Positions 7,947 through 17,160 of a stretch of 64,000 bases of DNA are shown here, in pieces. The stretch's first letter is position 1, and every line of letters starts with the position of its first letter. The stretch is from DASYLJ01 sp964432595. Lineage in GTDB: Bacteria > Desulfobacterota > Binatia > DP-6. Both the position numbers and the translations under genes were made by a program. The stretch spans positions 1 through 64,000 of the forward strand of contig CAYSOF010000004.1 of the NCBI GenBank assembly GCA_964432595.1, written 5' to 3'. Under the pieces are notes generated by a model, which saw nothing but the letters and a program-made list of their open reading frames with translations, had not been told where the DNA came from and did no database searches.

Positions 7947-9127
7947 TGAACGAAGTGGTCGCATTCGGCAGCTGCTGCGAATGCGGCACCTGCGTCCTCG
8001 TGTGCCCGCACAACGTCATCGACTACATCGACGGCAAGCCGCAGCAGGTGGCGAAGAAGGGCGGTGCGTTCGACTTCTGCGGGATCAGCCAGGGCATCGG
8101 CTGCGACGTCTGCGCGCAGGTATGCCCGCGCCTCGGCATCCGCGAGTTCGATCTGCGGGACAAGGTGCTCCCGAAGGAGGAGGGCGTCTACGAAGGCGTG
8201 TTCGGCCGCTACCGCCGGGTGGTCGCCGCGCGCTGCAAGGACCCGGAGATCCTCGCGCGCTGTCAGGACGGCGGCGTCGTCACGGCCATCCTCGCGCACG
8301 GGCTTCGCGAGGGGATTTTCGACGGCGCCTGCGTCTCGGCCGCCGACGAGAGCATGCCCGCCGCGCCGAAGCCGAAGGTCGTCACCACCGTCGACCAGGC
8401 GATCGGCAGCGCCAGCTCCTGGTACACCTACTGCCCGAACGACTTGGCGCTGGCCGACGCCGAGCGCCTCGGGCTCAAGAAGGTCGCCTTCGTCGGCGTG
8501 CCGTGTCAGATCACGCCCGTCCGCAAGATCCAGCAGGCGGATACGGCGTTCATCTACAACGGCAAGAAGAAGGACAAGCACATCGAGCGGCAGACGAAGT
8601 TCCTGAAGGGCTTCGGCGAGATCGTCGACTTCACGATCGGCCTGCTCTGCACCGAGGTCTTCACCTACGAAGGGCTCATGGTGAAGAAGATCCAGGAGGA
8701 GATGGGCATTCCCCTCACCGACGTGAAGAAGTTCAACGTCAAGGGGAAGGTGATGGTCTACAAGAAGGACGGCGAGATCGTGGAGATGAGCCTCCACAAG
8801 GCGCAGGAGTACGCCCGTCCCGAGTGCCATCACTGCGGCGACTTCACCGCCGAGCTCGCCGACATCTCGTGCGGCGGCGTCGCCTGCATGGACTGGACGA
8901 TCACGGTGCTCCGCTCGAAGCGCGGCGAGGAGCTGTTCGACGACATGGTGCGCCGCGGCCTCATCGAGACGCGGCCCATGGAGGAGTTCGAGAACTCGAT
9001 GAAGGTCATGCTGCGGCTGACGAAGAAGCAGCGCGACCGGGTTCCCGTGCCGCCGGGGCGGTCGCGCCGTTACGTGCGTCCCGAAGGCTACCCGCCGGTC
9101 GGGTCCGATCCGTCCGTCGTCGACTGA
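7919..9127 (+). CDS. FrhB-like coenzyme F420 hydrogenase/dehydrogenase beta-subunit family protein
   Basis: 402 aa from a GTG at 7919, chosen because AAAGGGG lies just upstream and the product then begins VGHVTFKQMMNEVV, a usual start for this family. Two N-terminal 4Fe-4S sets are visible: CCECGTCVLVCP (Cys 19-29) and C54 plus GCDVCAQVCP (Cys 62-69). The FrhB N- and C-terminal domains follow (for example GVPCQITPVRKIQ and the GLLCTEVF stretch). Members use flavin and iron-sulfur clusters to exchange electrons with F420, ferredoxin or other partners. No FrhA/FrhG hydrogenase subunits are nearby, so it is a stand-alone oxidoreductase of unknown partner. The stop overlaps the convergent patatin gene by 40 nt. 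Confidence 0.85.
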   Translation: MGHVTFKQMMNEVVAFGSCCECGTCVLVCPHNVIDYIDGKPQQVAKKGGAFDFCGISQGIGCDVCAQVCPRLGIREFDLRDKVLPKEEGVYEGVFGRYRRVVAARCKDPEILARCQDGGVVTAILAHGLREGIFDGACVSAADESMPAAPKPKVVTTVDQAIGSASSWYTYCPNDLALADAERLGLKKVAFVGVPCQITPVRKIQQADTAFIYNGKKKDKHIERQTKFLKGFGEIVDFTIGLLCTEVFTYEGLMVKKIQEEMGIPLTDVKKFNVKGKVMVYKKDGEIVEMSLHKAQEYARPECHHCGDFTAELADISCGGVACMDWTITVLRSKRGEELFDDMVRRGLIETRPMEEFENSMKVMLRLTKKQRDRVPVPPGRSRRYVRPEGYPPVGSDPSVVD

Positions 9128-10353
9128 GCCTCGCCGAAGAGCGCCACCAGCTCGTCCGCCCGCGCCTCGGCATCGGCGCGGCCGAGCGAGATCAGGTGCG
9201 ACGCGTAGCAATGGTCGAAGAAGAGGTACGACAGCAGGTCGGCCTCCTTCGCGACGCCGTGCACCGCGTAGCGCACGACGGCGTCCGACAGCCACGCGCG
9301 CAGCGAGCGCGCGCGGTCCTGGTGCTCCAGGCACTCCGACGCCATCACGCCGAGATCGCGCGTCGGCGTCAGGTAGAGGTTCTTCACGATGCGATAGGGT
9401 GCACCGCGCAGCGCGCGGATCGTCGCGTTGATCGTCGGCAGGAAGCCCGGCCCGTAGGCCTCGGCGCCGGACGTCAGGATGGCGTTCACCAGCTGCAGGC
9501 GGTCGACGTCGTAGTCGACGTGATCGAGCAGCAGCGCGTTCAGCACTTTGCCGGTCAGGTACGTGAGGGAGGTGTAGTTCTCCTCGCGCGCGGGGCCGAG
9601 CGCGGCGTCCTCCTCGGGCGTCGGCAGGTGCCGCAGCCCCACGACCAGCAGCCGGTCGACGCCGAGCCGCAGCGCCGGAGCGAGCGGCGTGTTCAGGCGG
9701 AGCCCGCCGTCGCAGTAGTAGCTGCCGTCCACCTTGAGCGCGGGGAAGAGGAACGGGATCGCGGCCGACGCCAGGGCGTGGCTCGCGTCGATCGGGGTGG
9801 GGCGCGCGAGCACGAACGGGTCGCGCGCCCAGCCCTCGAGCTTGCCGCCGTGGCGGTCGATCCAGACGACCGACTTGCCGGACGCGATGTCGGTCGCGGC
9901 GATGGCGAGGGCGTCGGGGTGGCCACGGTCGATGTTGGCCCGCAGCCGATCCCACGGGATGGTGTCCCGGACGAGACGCTCCAGCGGACGGGTGTCGAGC
10001 AGGCCGGTCAGGCGGTCCTTCGTGTCGGGGACGACCGACCCCAGGCCGAGCAGACGCCGTGGCAGACCGATCAGGTCCGTCACGCCGAGCTGGTAGACGC
10101 CGCTCACATGGAGGCCACGCCAGACCTCGGCCAGGCGCGCGCCGGCCGCCTCGTCGCCCATGGTCGCCGCCACGTAGCAGGCGTGGATCGCGCCCACGCT
10201 GGTGCCGGTCACCACGTCGAGCTGCAGGGGGTGGCCCAGGCGTCTGGGCAGCTCGTCGAGGAGGAACGACAGGACGCCCACCTCGTAGGCGCCCCGGGCG
10301 CCGCCGCCGGACAGGACGAGGCCGAATCGCGGACGCTGCACGGGCTCGATCAC
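9088..10353 (-). CDS. Patatin-like phospholipase
   Basis: 421 aa from a GTG at 10353. The oxyanion-hole loop GGGARG lies at residues 16-21, the nucleophile elbow GTSVG at 50-54 (Ser52), and the catalytic Asp in YYCDGGLR. These are the hallmarks of Ser-Asp patatin lipases that hydrolyse acyl esters of membrane lipids. The C-terminal 150 residues are helical and family-variable. No signal peptide is seen, so it is probably cytoplasmic or peripheral. The GTG is preferred because a TATCCC box sits 14 nt upstream, fitting the near-leaderless pattern of this genome. An ATG 60 nt further upstream (10413) is an alternative. It is divergent from the thiolase. Confidence 0.85.
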   Translation of the reverse strand: MIEPVQRPRFGLVLSGGGARGAYEVGVLSFLLDELPRRLGHPLQLDVVTGTSVGAIHACYVAATMGDEAAGARLAEVWRGLHVSGVYQLGVTDLIGLPRRLLGLGSVVPDTKDRLTGLLDTRPLERLVRDTIPWDRLRANIDRGHPDALAIAATDIASGKSVVWIDRHGGKLEGWARDPFVLARPTPIDASHALASAAIPFLFPALKVDGSYYCDGGLRLNTPLAPALRLGVDRLLVVGLRHLPTPEEDAALGPAREENYTSLTYLTGKVLNALLLDHVDYDVDRLQLVNAILTSGAEAYGPGFLPTINATIRALRGAPYRIVKNLYLTPTRDLGVMASECLEHQDRARSLRAWLSDAVVRYAVHGVAKEADLLSYLFFDHCYASHLISLGRADAEARADELVALFGEAQSTTDGSDPTGG

Positions 10354-10444
10354 GCGGGGTCGGGATAGCGTAGACTTTCCACGCTGTGCTACTGTCCCGA
10401 CCCTCGTACCCATTCGCGACCCACGCTCAAGGAGGTTCCCGTCC

Positions 10445-11632
10445 ATGGCCAAGGCCGTCATCGTCAGCGCAGCGCGTACGCCCATCGGCACCCTTGCCGG
10501 TGCTCTGGGACAGCAGCCCGCCACCAAGCTCGGTGCGCTGGCCGTCCGGGAGGCCATCGAGCGGGCCAAGCTCACTCCCGAGCAGGTCGACGAAGTGATC
10601 CTCGGTCACGTGCTTCCCGCCGGTCTCGGTCTGAACCCCGGCCGTGTCGCCGCGATCGAGGCGGGCGTCCCGAAGGAGAAGACGAGCTACACGATCAACA
10701 AGGCGTGTGGCTCGGGGCTGAAGGCCGCCATCCTCGCCGCGCAGTCGGTGCTCCTCGGTGACAACGACATCGTCGTCGCGGGCGGCATGGAGAGCATGAG
10801 CGGCGCCCCGTACATCATGAAGAAGGCGCGGTTCGGTCTCCGCATGGGCCACGATCAGCTGCTCGACTCGATGATCGCCGACGGCCTCACGTGTCCGATC
10901 AACCACGTGCACATGGGCATCACGGCCGAGAACATCGCCGCCAAGTACGGCATCAGCCGCGAGGAGCAGGACGAGTTCGCGGCGGAGAGCCAGCACAAGG
11001 CCGGCGCCGCCATCGAGGGCGGCAAGTTCAAGAAGGAGATCGTCGCCGTCGAGGTCCCGGGTGCCAAAAAGGGCGAGAAGTTCAACTTCGATACCGACGA
11101 GCATCCGCGGCCCAGCACCACCGCCGACAAGCTCAAGCCACTCAAGCCGGCGTTCAAGCCGGACGGTGGCACGGTCACGGCGGGCAACGCGTCGGGTATC
11201 AACGACGGTGCGGCCGCCGTCGTGATCATGTCCGACGAGAAGGCGAAGGCCCTCGGCCTGACGCCGCTCGCGACGATCCGCGGCTACGCGTCCGCGGGTG
11301 TCGATCCGGCGATCATGGGCATGGGCCCGTGGCCGGCGTGCGAGAAGGCGCTCGAGCGCGCCGGGCTGCGCAAGGAAGAGATCGACCTCTGGGAGCTCAA
11401 CGAGGCGTTCGCGGCCCAGTCGCTCGGCGTCCTGCGCGAGCTCAACATCCCGAAGAACCGCGTCAACGTGCACGGTGGCGCCATCGCGCTCGGCCACCCC
11501 ATCGGCGCGAGCGGCGCGCGCGTCCTCGTCACGTTGCTCCACGCGCTCGAGGACCGGAAGGCGAATCTCGGCGTCGCGTCGCTCTGCATCGGCGGCGGCC
11601 AGGGCATCGCCATGGTGGTCGAGAAGGCCTGA
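10445..11632 (+). CDS. Acetyl-CoA C-acyltransferase (thiolase)
   Basis: 395 aa, standard thiolase length. The acylated Cys is C88 in NKACGSG, the GHP His is H351 in ALGHPIGASGAR, and the second Cys is C381 in CIGGGQG. All catalytic residues are present. It condenses two acetyl-CoA to acetoacetyl-CoA or runs the reverse cleavage; the biosynthetic (PhaA/AtoB-like) group is likely from length and motifs. A strong AAGGAGG precedes the ATG. A HAD phosphatase follows 13 nt later, probably co-transcribed. No PhaB or PhaC is in the window, so polyhydroxyalkanoate synthesis cannot be concluded. Confidence 0.93.
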   Translation: MAKAVIVSAARTPIGTLAGALGQQPATKLGALAVREAIERAKLTPEQVDEVILGHVLPAGLGLNPGRVAAIEAGVPKEKTSYTINKACGSGLKAAILAAQSVLLGDNDIVVAGGMESMSGAPYIMKKARFGLRMGHDQLLDSMIADGLTCPINHVHMGITAENIAAKYGISREEQDEFAAESQHKAGAAIEGGKFKKEIVAVEVPGAKKGEKFNFDTDEHPRPSTTADKLKPLKPAFKPDGGTVTAGNASGINDGAAAVVIMSDEKAKALGLTPLATIRGYASAGVDPAIMGMGPWPACEKALERAGLRKEEIDLWELNEAFAAQSLGVLRELNIPKNRVNVHGGAIALGHPIGASGARVLVTLLHALEDRKANLGVASLCIGGGQGIAMVVEKA

Positions 11633-11645
11633 CGGCCGGTCGTCC

Positions 11646-12338
11646 GTGGCCATCGCCGCGCTGTTCGACGTCGATGGGACGCTCATCGAGCGGAACTCCG
11701 CTTCGCTCTACATGAGTCACCTCCGGCGCACGGGCCAGGCCCGGCGCCGGGACGTCGCGCGCACGCTCTGGTACCTGCTCCAGTACAAGCTGGGGCTGCT
11801 CGACATCCAGAGCGCGCTCGCGACGTCGATGACGTGGGTTCGCGGGCGCGACGAAGCGTCGATGGCGGAGGACTGTCGCCAGTGGTACGCGCAGGAGGTC
11901 CGCGCGTTCGTCTTCCCGGCGATGGCGAAGCTCGTCGAGGCGCATCGCGAGGCGGGCCATCTGCCGGTCATCCTCACCAGCGCGACGCGGTACCTGGCGG
12001 AGCCGCTCGGCGCCGACCTCGGCATCCGCCACCACCTGGTTTCGCAGCTGGTGGTCGAAAATGGGCGGTTCACCGGCGAAGCCGTCCGTCCGCTGTGCTA
12101 TGGGAAGGGCAAGGTGTGGTGGGCGGAGCGATTCGCGGCTGAGCACGACGTCGACCTGGCGTCGAGCTACTTCTACACCGATTCGATCACCGACCTCCCG
12201 GTGCTGGACCGGGTGGGGCACCCCCGGGTGGTCAGACCCGATCCGCGGCTGCGACGGGTGGCGCAGCAGCGCGGCTGGCAGATACTGCGGCCGCGACTCG
12301 GCGAGACGACGGAGGCACCGCTGGCGCTGGTGGGCTGA
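11646..12338 (+). CDS. HAD-IB family (SerB-like) phosphatase
   Basis: 230 aa from a GTG at 11646. Motif I is FDVDGTL (nucleophile Asp at about residue 8), motif II LTSATRY (Ser/Thr), and motif III lies in GKVWWAERF plus YFYTDSITDLPVL, which supplies the metal-binding Asp pair. The helical cap domain lies between motifs I and II. Members hydrolyse small phosphate esters such as phosphoserine or lysophosphatidic acid; the substrate cannot be read from sequence. The GTG is needed because the frame further up is inside the thiolase gene and motif I begins at residue 7. It lies 13 nt after the thiolase stop. Confidence 0.85.
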   Translation: MAIAALFDVDGTLIERNSASLYMSHLRRTGQARRRDVARTLWYLLQYKLGLLDIQSALATSMTWVRGRDEASMAEDCRQWYAQEVRAFVFPAMAKLVEAHREAGHLPVILTSATRYLAEPLGADLGIRHHLVSQLVVENGRFTGEAVRPLCYGKGKVWWAERFAAEHDVDLASSYFYTDSITDLPVLDRVGHPRVVRPDPRLRRVAQQRGWQILRPRLGETTEAPLALVG

Positions 12339-12362
12339 GGCACACACGGAAGGAGCGGAGGT

Positions 12363-12569
12363 ATGGGGCGGAACGGACGACGGAAGAAGACCAGCGCGAC
12401 GATGGCGATCGCGCGACCGGTGATCATGCTCGCGATCGGCGCCGTCGCGGCGATCGCCATGTGGCAGGCGCTGACAGACGACGGGCGGGTCGCGACGACC
12501 ACCCCGAGCGAGCAGCTGACGCAGCACGATCGCCAGGCGCTCGACCGGCTGCTGCGCGACGGACGCTGA
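12363..12569 (+). CDS. 68-aa single-pass membrane protein, unknown function
   Basis: A basic N-terminus (MGRNGRRKKTS) precedes a single hydrophobic segment (about residues 16-36, IARPVIMLAIGAVAAIAMW). A short soluble tail with QHDRQALDRLLRDG follows. A good Shine-Dalgarno (GGAAGGAGCGGAGGT) supports translation. It sits between the HAD phosphatase and dnaB, 3 nt before the dnaB start. By charge distribution the N-terminus should be cytoplasmic and the tail periplasmic. No family recognised. Confidence 0.6.
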   Translation: MGRNGRRKKTSATMAIARPVIMLAIGAVAAIAMWQALTDDGRVATTTPSEQLTQHDRQALDRLLRDGR

Positions 12570-12572
12570 CGA

Positions 12573-13949
12573 ATGGCGGGGCTCGAGGAGAGCTTTCGCC
12601 GGCTTCCTCCGCAGAGTCTCGACGCGGAAGAGTCGGTGCTGGGCGGTATCTTGCTCGACAACGCGGCCCTCGACCGTGTCACCGAGCTCGTGCGCGTCGA
12701 CGATTTCTATCGCGAGTCGCACCGCAAGATCTATCGTGCGATGCTCCACCTCTCGGAGCGCGCCGAGCCTGCCGATCTGATCACGCTGGCCGAGGTGCTG
12801 CGCTCGCGCGGCGAGCTCACCGACGTCGGTGGCGCGGCCTATCTCGCCGAGCTCGCGGAGCGCGTGCCCACGGCGGCCAACGTCGGCAACTACGCGAAGA
12901 TCGTCCGCGAGAAGGCGATCCTGCGAAACCTGATCAGCACGGCGACGACGATCGCGCAGCGCGGCTACGATCCGTCGCACGACGTGAAGGAGCTGCTCGA
13001 CCGCGCCGAGCAGGAGATATTCTCGCTGTCCGAGCGCGAGGTGAAGCCGGCGTTCGTCCGCATCGACTCGCTGCTCGCCGAGACGTTCAAGCAAATCGAC
13101 CGGCTCGCCGCGCAGAAGCAGGCCGTCACCGGCGTGCCGACGGGGTACACCGACCTCGACAAGATGTTGGCCGGGCTGCAGCCGTCCGACCTCATCATCA
13201 TCGCCGCGCGTCCGTCGATGGGAAAGACGGCCTTCTGTCTCAACATCGCCGAGAACGCCGGCCTGCGCGCCGACGCCGGCGTCGCGGTCTTCTCGCTCGA
13301 GATGTCGAAGGAGCAGCTCGCGCTGCGCATGCTGTGCTCCGAGGCGCGGGTGGACCTCTCGCGCGTCCGCACGGGGCACCTGACGGACCACGAGTTCCGC
13401 GAGTTGGCCGAGGCGGCGGCGCGGCTCTCCTACGCGCCGATCTACATCGACGATACGCCGGCGCTCTCGGTGCTCGAGCTGCGCTCGAAGGCGCGCCGGC
13501 TGAGCCGGGATCCCAACGCCAAGCTGAAGCTCGTCGTGGTCGACTATCTGCAGCTCATGCGCGGCTCCGAGGGCAAGGACAGCCGCGAGCAGGAGATCTC
13601 GGAGATATCCCGGTCGCTGAAAGCGCTGGCGAAGGAGCTGCACGTGCCGGTCATCGCGCTCTCGCAGTTGAACCGGCAGGTCGAGAGTCGGAGCCCGCCG
13701 CGTCCGCGTCTCTCCGACCTGCGCGAGTCGGGTGCCATCGAGCAGGACGCCGACGTCATCGCGTTCATCTATCGCGAAGAGGCGTACATCGAGGACACCG
13801 ACAAGAAGGGCCTGGCGGAGATCATCATCGCCAAGCAGCGCAACGGCCCCGTCGGCTCCGTCGAGCTGACGTTCCTGCGCGAGTTCACGCGGTTCGAGAA
13901 CCGCGAGATCGCGCCCGACGACCGCAACGGGCAGAGCGCGCGGGCCTGA
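12573..13949 (+). CDS. dnaB: Replicative DNA helicase DnaB
   Basis: 458 aa, typical DnaB length. The N-terminal DnaB domain starts PPQSLDAEESVLGGILL and the RecA-type helicase domain begins at about residue 170. Walker A is ARPSMGKTAF (about 212-221), Walker B VVDYLQLM, and the following motif ALSQLNRQVE; motif H4 with DLRESGAIEQDADV is intact. It is the hexameric 5'-3' helicase that unwinds DNA at the replication fork and recruits primase. No intein. It is convergent with thiE, with only 3 nt between the stops. This is core chromosome content and argues that the mobile-looking module at the left edge has ended. Confidence 0.96.
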   Translation: MAGLEESFRRLPPQSLDAEESVLGGILLDNAALDRVTELVRVDDFYRESHRKIYRAMLHLSERAEPADLITLAEVLRSRGELTDVGGAAYLAELAERVPTAANVGNYAKIVREKAILRNLISTATTIAQRGYDPSHDVKELLDRAEQEIFSLSEREVKPAFVRIDSLLAETFKQIDRLAAQKQAVTGVPTGYTDLDKMLAGLQPSDLIIIAARPSMGKTAFCLNIAENAGLRADAGVAVFSLEMSKEQLALRMLCSEARVDLSRVRTGHLTDHEFRELAEAAARLSYAPIYIDDTPALSVLELRSKARRLSRDPNAKLKLVVVDYLQLMRGSEGKDSREQEISEISRSLKALAKELHVPVIALSQLNRQVESRSPPRPRLSDLRESGAIEQDADVIAFIYREEAYIEDTDKKGLAEIIIAKQRNGPVGSVELTFLREFTRFENREIAPDDRNGQSARA

Positions 13950-13952
13950 TCG

Positions 13953-14570
13953 TCAGCCGAGCGCGGCGAGCAGCGTGCGCACGGTCGCCGCGGGGTCGGG
14001 CGTGCGCACGAGTCCGGCGATCATGGCGACCGCGTCGGCGCCCGCGGCACGAACGCCGGGCGCGGTGTCCGGCGTGATGCCGCCGATCGCGACGATCGGC
14101 AGCGATACCAGCGGACGGACCGCGCGCAGCAGGTCGAGGCCGCGGGCGGGCAGGGCGTCGGCCTTCGTCGTCGTCGCGAAGATGGGACCGACGCCGATGT
14201 AGTCCGCGCCGGCGTCCGCAGCCGCGCGTGCCTGGCCCGGATCGTGGGTCGAGAGTCCGACGATCGCGCCGTCGCCCAGCACCCGGCGGGCGGCGGCGAT
14301 CGGCAGGTCGTCCTGGCCGAGATGGACGCCGTGCGCGCCCGCGGCGCGCGCGACGTCCGGGCGGTCGTTCACGAGAAGCGTGGCGCCGTGCGCGTGGGCG
14401 AGCGGGACGATCGCTCGCGCCGCCTCGAGCAGCTCGCGGGCGGTCGCCGAGGGCAGGCGGAGCTGTAGCAGGCGTGCGCCGCCTGCCAGGAACGCCGTCG
14501 CCAGCTCGACCGGACTGCGGTCCGAGTCGAGCGGATCGACGATCGCATAGACGGACGGAAGCCGGATCAC
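13953..14570 (-). CDS. thiE: Thiamine-phosphate synthase ThiE
   Basis: 205 aa from a GTG at 14570. The TIM-barrel motifs of ThiE are present: QLRLPSATARELLEAA, VNDRPDVA, GVHLGQDDLP, THDPGQA, DYIGVGPIFATTTK and PIVAIGGITP. It joins HMP pyrophosphate with thiazole phosphate to give thiamine monophosphate. It follows ntrC by 9 nt, so it may be transcribed with the two-component system, an unusual partner. ThiD lies far away (52389-53219), so thiamine genes are scattered here. The usual QxR pattern reads LQLRLP, with the basic residue kept. Confidence 0.9.
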   Translation of the reverse strand: MIRLPSVYAIVDPLDSDRSPVELATAFLAGGARLLQLRLPSATARELLEAARAIVPLAHAHGATLLVNDRPDVARAAGAHGVHLGQDDLPIAAARRVLGDGAIVGLSTHDPGQARAAADAGADYIGVGPIFATTTKADALPARGLDLLRAVRPLVSLPIVAIGGITPDTAPGVRAAGADAVAMIAGLVRTPDPAATVRTLLAALG

Positions 14571-14579
14571 CCGCTCGGA

Positions 14580-16034
14580 CTACCCGATGGGTCCGCCGGC
14601 GATGCGGCGGATCGCGATCCCCAGCTCCGTGATCTTCTTCCGGAGCGTGTTGCGGTTGATGCCGAGCATGTCGGCCGCGCGCACCTGGTTGCCGCCCGCG
14701 CGCTCCAGCACGACCTCGATCAACGGCCGCTCCACGGCGCTGATCAGGGTGTTGTAGAGATCCTGCGCGTCCTCGCCCTCGGCATCGAGGATCTCCGCGA
14801 GCCGCTGCCGGACCGCGTCTTCGAGCGGCAGGACCTCGCCCGACACGGTGCGCGCGTGGCCTGCGAGGACGAAATCGTCGGGCACGAGCGTGCGTCCGCG
14901 TGCCAGGACGGCGGCGCGCAGCAGCGTGTTCTCGAGCTCGCGCACGTTGCCCGGCCACGTGTGCCGCATGAGGAGCTCGCGTACGTCGTCGGTGACGCCG
15001 ACGATGGCGGTCCCGAGGTCGCGGTTGATCTTGTCGATGAAGAACTCGATCAGCTCGGGGATGTCGGCGCGCCGGTCGCGCAGCGGGGGCACGATGATCC
15101 GGACGACGTTCAGGCGGAAGAAGAGGTCCTCGCGGAACCGACCGGCGCGCACGGCCGTCTCGAGGTCCTGGTTCGTGGCGGCGACGATGCGGACGTCGGC
15201 GCGGAGAGCCTCGCGACCGCCGACGCGGGTGAACTCACGCTCCTGGAGGACGCGGAGGACCTTCGCCTGGAGGCCGAGCGGCATGTCGGCGATCTCGTCG
15301 AGGAAGAGTGTGCCGCCCGCGGCGGCCTCGAACTTGCCGATGCGGCGCTCGACGGCGCCCGTGAAGGCGCCGCGCTCGTAGCCGAAGAGCTCGCTCTCGA
15401 GCAGCTCGTTCGGGATGGCCGAGCAGTTGAGCGCGACGAAGGGGCCGCGGCGATCCGAGTGATAGTGGATCGTATTCGCCACGAGCTCCTTGCCGGTGCC
15501 GGTCTCGCCCTGGATCAGCGCGGTTGCGTCGGTGGGCGCCACGCGGCCGATGATCTTGTAGACCTCCTGCATGGCCGGCGTGCGGCCGATGACGAGCTCG
15601 TGACGCTGCTTGAGCTCGCCCCGCAGCCGCTCGACGTCCTTCGTGAGCCGGCGGAGCGACAGGGCGCGCGCGATCAGCGCGGCAACCTGCTCGAGGTCGA
15701 AGGGCTTCGTCAGGTAGTCGTAGGCGCCGCGCTTCGTCGTCTCGATGGCGTTCGCCATCGTGTTCTGGGCCGTCATCACGATGAAGAGCGTGTCGATGCT
15801 CTCCTCGCGCGCGCGGCTGAGCACGTCGAGGCCCGACAGGTCCGGCATGCGGATGTCGACCAGCGCCAGGTCGAACGAGCGCGAGCGCAAGGCGGCGAGC
15901 GCTTCGGTGCCGCTCGACACCGTCACGACGGTGTGGCCGTGCTGCACGCAGGCGCGTTCGAGCACCCATCGGATCGATTCCTCGTCGTCCGCGACGAGGA
16001 TGCTTCCAGGCAACTCAGGTTCCGGCGTCGTCAT
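14580..16034 (-). CDS. NtrC-family sigma-54 response regulator
   Basis: 484 aa from an ATG at 16034 (GAGG 4 nt upstream). Receiver domain 11-125 with phospho-acceptor D60 in LALVDIRMPD. AAA+ domain from about 150 with Walker A GETGTGKE (176-183) and the sigma-54 contact loop GAFTGA (222-227). Walker B is in GTLFLDEIAD, the arginine-finger region is present, and a C-terminal Fis-type HTH ends the protein (AADMLGINRNTLRKKITELG). It should activate sigma-54 promoters on phosphorylation by the coupled kinase. The order (kinase, then regulator, 20-nt overlap) and the architecture match NtrBC. A near-consensus sigma-54 promoter lies upstream of prkA in the same window. Confidence 0.93.
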   Translation of the reverse strand: MTTPEPELPGSILVADDEESIRWVLERACVQHGHTVVTVSSGTEALAALRSRSFDLALVDIRMPDLSGLDVLSRAREESIDTLFIVMTAQNTMANAIETTKRGAYDYLTKPFDLEQVAALIARALSLRRLTKDVERLRGELKQRHELVIGRTPAMQEVYKIIGRVAPTDATALIQGETGTGKELVANTIHYHSDRRGPFVALNCSAIPNELLESELFGYERGAFTGAVERRIGKFEAAAGGTLFLDEIADMPLGLQAKVLRVLQEREFTRVGGREALRADVRIVAATNQDLETAVRAGRFREDLFFRLNVVRIIVPPLRDRRADIPELIEFFIDKINRDLGTAIVGVTDDVRELLMRHTWPGNVRELENTLLRAAVLARGRTLVPDDFVLAGHARTVSGEVLPLEDAVRQRLAEILDAEGEDAQDLYNTLISAVERPLIEVVLERAGGNQVRAADMLGINRNTLRKKITELGIAIRRIAGGPIG

Positions 16035-17160
16035 GGTCCTCACTCACGGGCAACGTGACGCGGAACCGCGCGCCCCCCCCGGGGCGCGGCTCGTAGGCGA
16101 TCGTCCCGCCGTGTTCGGAGACGATGCGATGGCAGAGGGCGAGGCCGAGGCCCGTCCCCCGTGCCTTGGTGGTGAAGAAGGGCGCGAAGAGGTTCGCCTG
16201 ATCCTGCTCGGGAACACCGGGGCCGTCGTCGGCGATCAGGACGGACAGGAACTGGTTGCGGCCGGAGCGGCGCCGCACGTGGTAGCGCGTCTCGATGCGC
16301 GTGGCGACCGTGAGGCTGCCGCGGCCGTCGAGCGCCTCGACGGCGTTCTTCAGCAGGTTCAGGAAGACCTGGGTCAGCTGCGCCGAGTCGCCGTGCACGG
16401 CGGGCAGGCTCGGATCGAACTCGATGCGCAGGTCGACGGTGCCGAAGCTCGATGCCTGTCGTTGCAGCGACAGGACGTCGTTCAGCACCCGGTGGATGTT
16501 GACGGGGCCGCGCTGCAGCCGCGGCGGTGTGCTCAGCGTGCGGAGCTGCTCGACGAGACCGTCGAGACGCTCCACCTCGCGGACGATGATCTCCGTGCAG
16601 CGGATCTGCTCCGGGTCGGAGAGGCCCGTCTTCAGGAGCTGTGCGGCGCCCTTGATGCCGCCGAGTGGATTGCGGATCTCGTGCGCCAGGCCGAGGGCGA
16701 CGGTGCCGAGTGCGGCGAGGCGATCGGCGCGCTGGGTGGTGACGTCGAGGGCGCGCTCCAGCGTCAGGTCGTGGATGACGAGCGCGGCGCCGCGTAGCAC
16801 ACCCTGAGCGTCGTGGACCGGCGAGCCTGCCGCGCTCACGCGGACCTCGCCGGCCCGCGAGCGGAGCACGCCTTCGCTCCGGCGCCGAGCCATGCCCTCG
16901 CCGAGGGCCGTGCGAGCGATCTCGCCGAGCCAGGCCTGACTCGGACGCGACGCCAGGAGCTCGTCGAATGGGATGCCGATCGCCTGCGACGCCGCGATGC
17001 CGGTGAGCTGCTCGGCGGCCGGGTTGAGGTCGCTGAGCATGCCCTCCGCGTCGAGCACGATCACGCCATCGGAGATGCTGGCCAGGACGTCGGGCCAGCG
17101 TAGGCGCTCGGGCGTGGCACCGGGGGGCATGGTGGTGGACGCTGTCGGACGCGTGGACAC
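16015..17160 (-). CDS. NtrB-like PAS histidine kinase
   Basis: 381 aa. A PAS domain covers about residues 25-135 (ISDGVIVLDAEGMLSDLNPAAE). The HisKA dimerisation helix carries H160 in LGLAHEIRNPLGG, and the HATPase domain has an N box near LLKNAVEAL, G1 IADDGPGVP and G2 GTGLGLALC. There is no membrane segment, so it is a cytoplasmic sensor like NtrB/GlnL. Its GTG at 17160 follows the FmdB-like stop with no gap; an ATG at 17130 is an alternative start. It overlaps ntrC by 20 nt, indicating translational coupling. Likely signal: nitrogen status via PII, by family analogy only. Confidence 0.9.
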   Translation of the reverse strand: MSTRPTASTTMPPGATPERLRWPDVLASISDGVIVLDAEGMLSDLNPAAEQLTGIAASQAIGIPFDELLASRPSQAWLGEIARTALGEGMARRRSEGVLRSRAGEVRVSAAGSPVHDAQGVLRGAALVIHDLTLERALDVTTQRADRLAALGTVALGLAHEIRNPLGGIKGAAQLLKTGLSDPEQIRCTEIIVREVERLDGLVEQLRTLSTPPRLQRGPVNIHRVLNDVLSLQRQASSFGTVDLRIEFDPSLPAVHGDSAQLTQVFLNLLKNAVEALDGRGSLTVATRIETRYHVRRRSGRNQFLSVLIADDGPGVPEQDQANLFAPFFTTKARGTGLGLALCHRIVSEHGGTIAYEPRPGGGARFRVTLPVSEDHDDAGT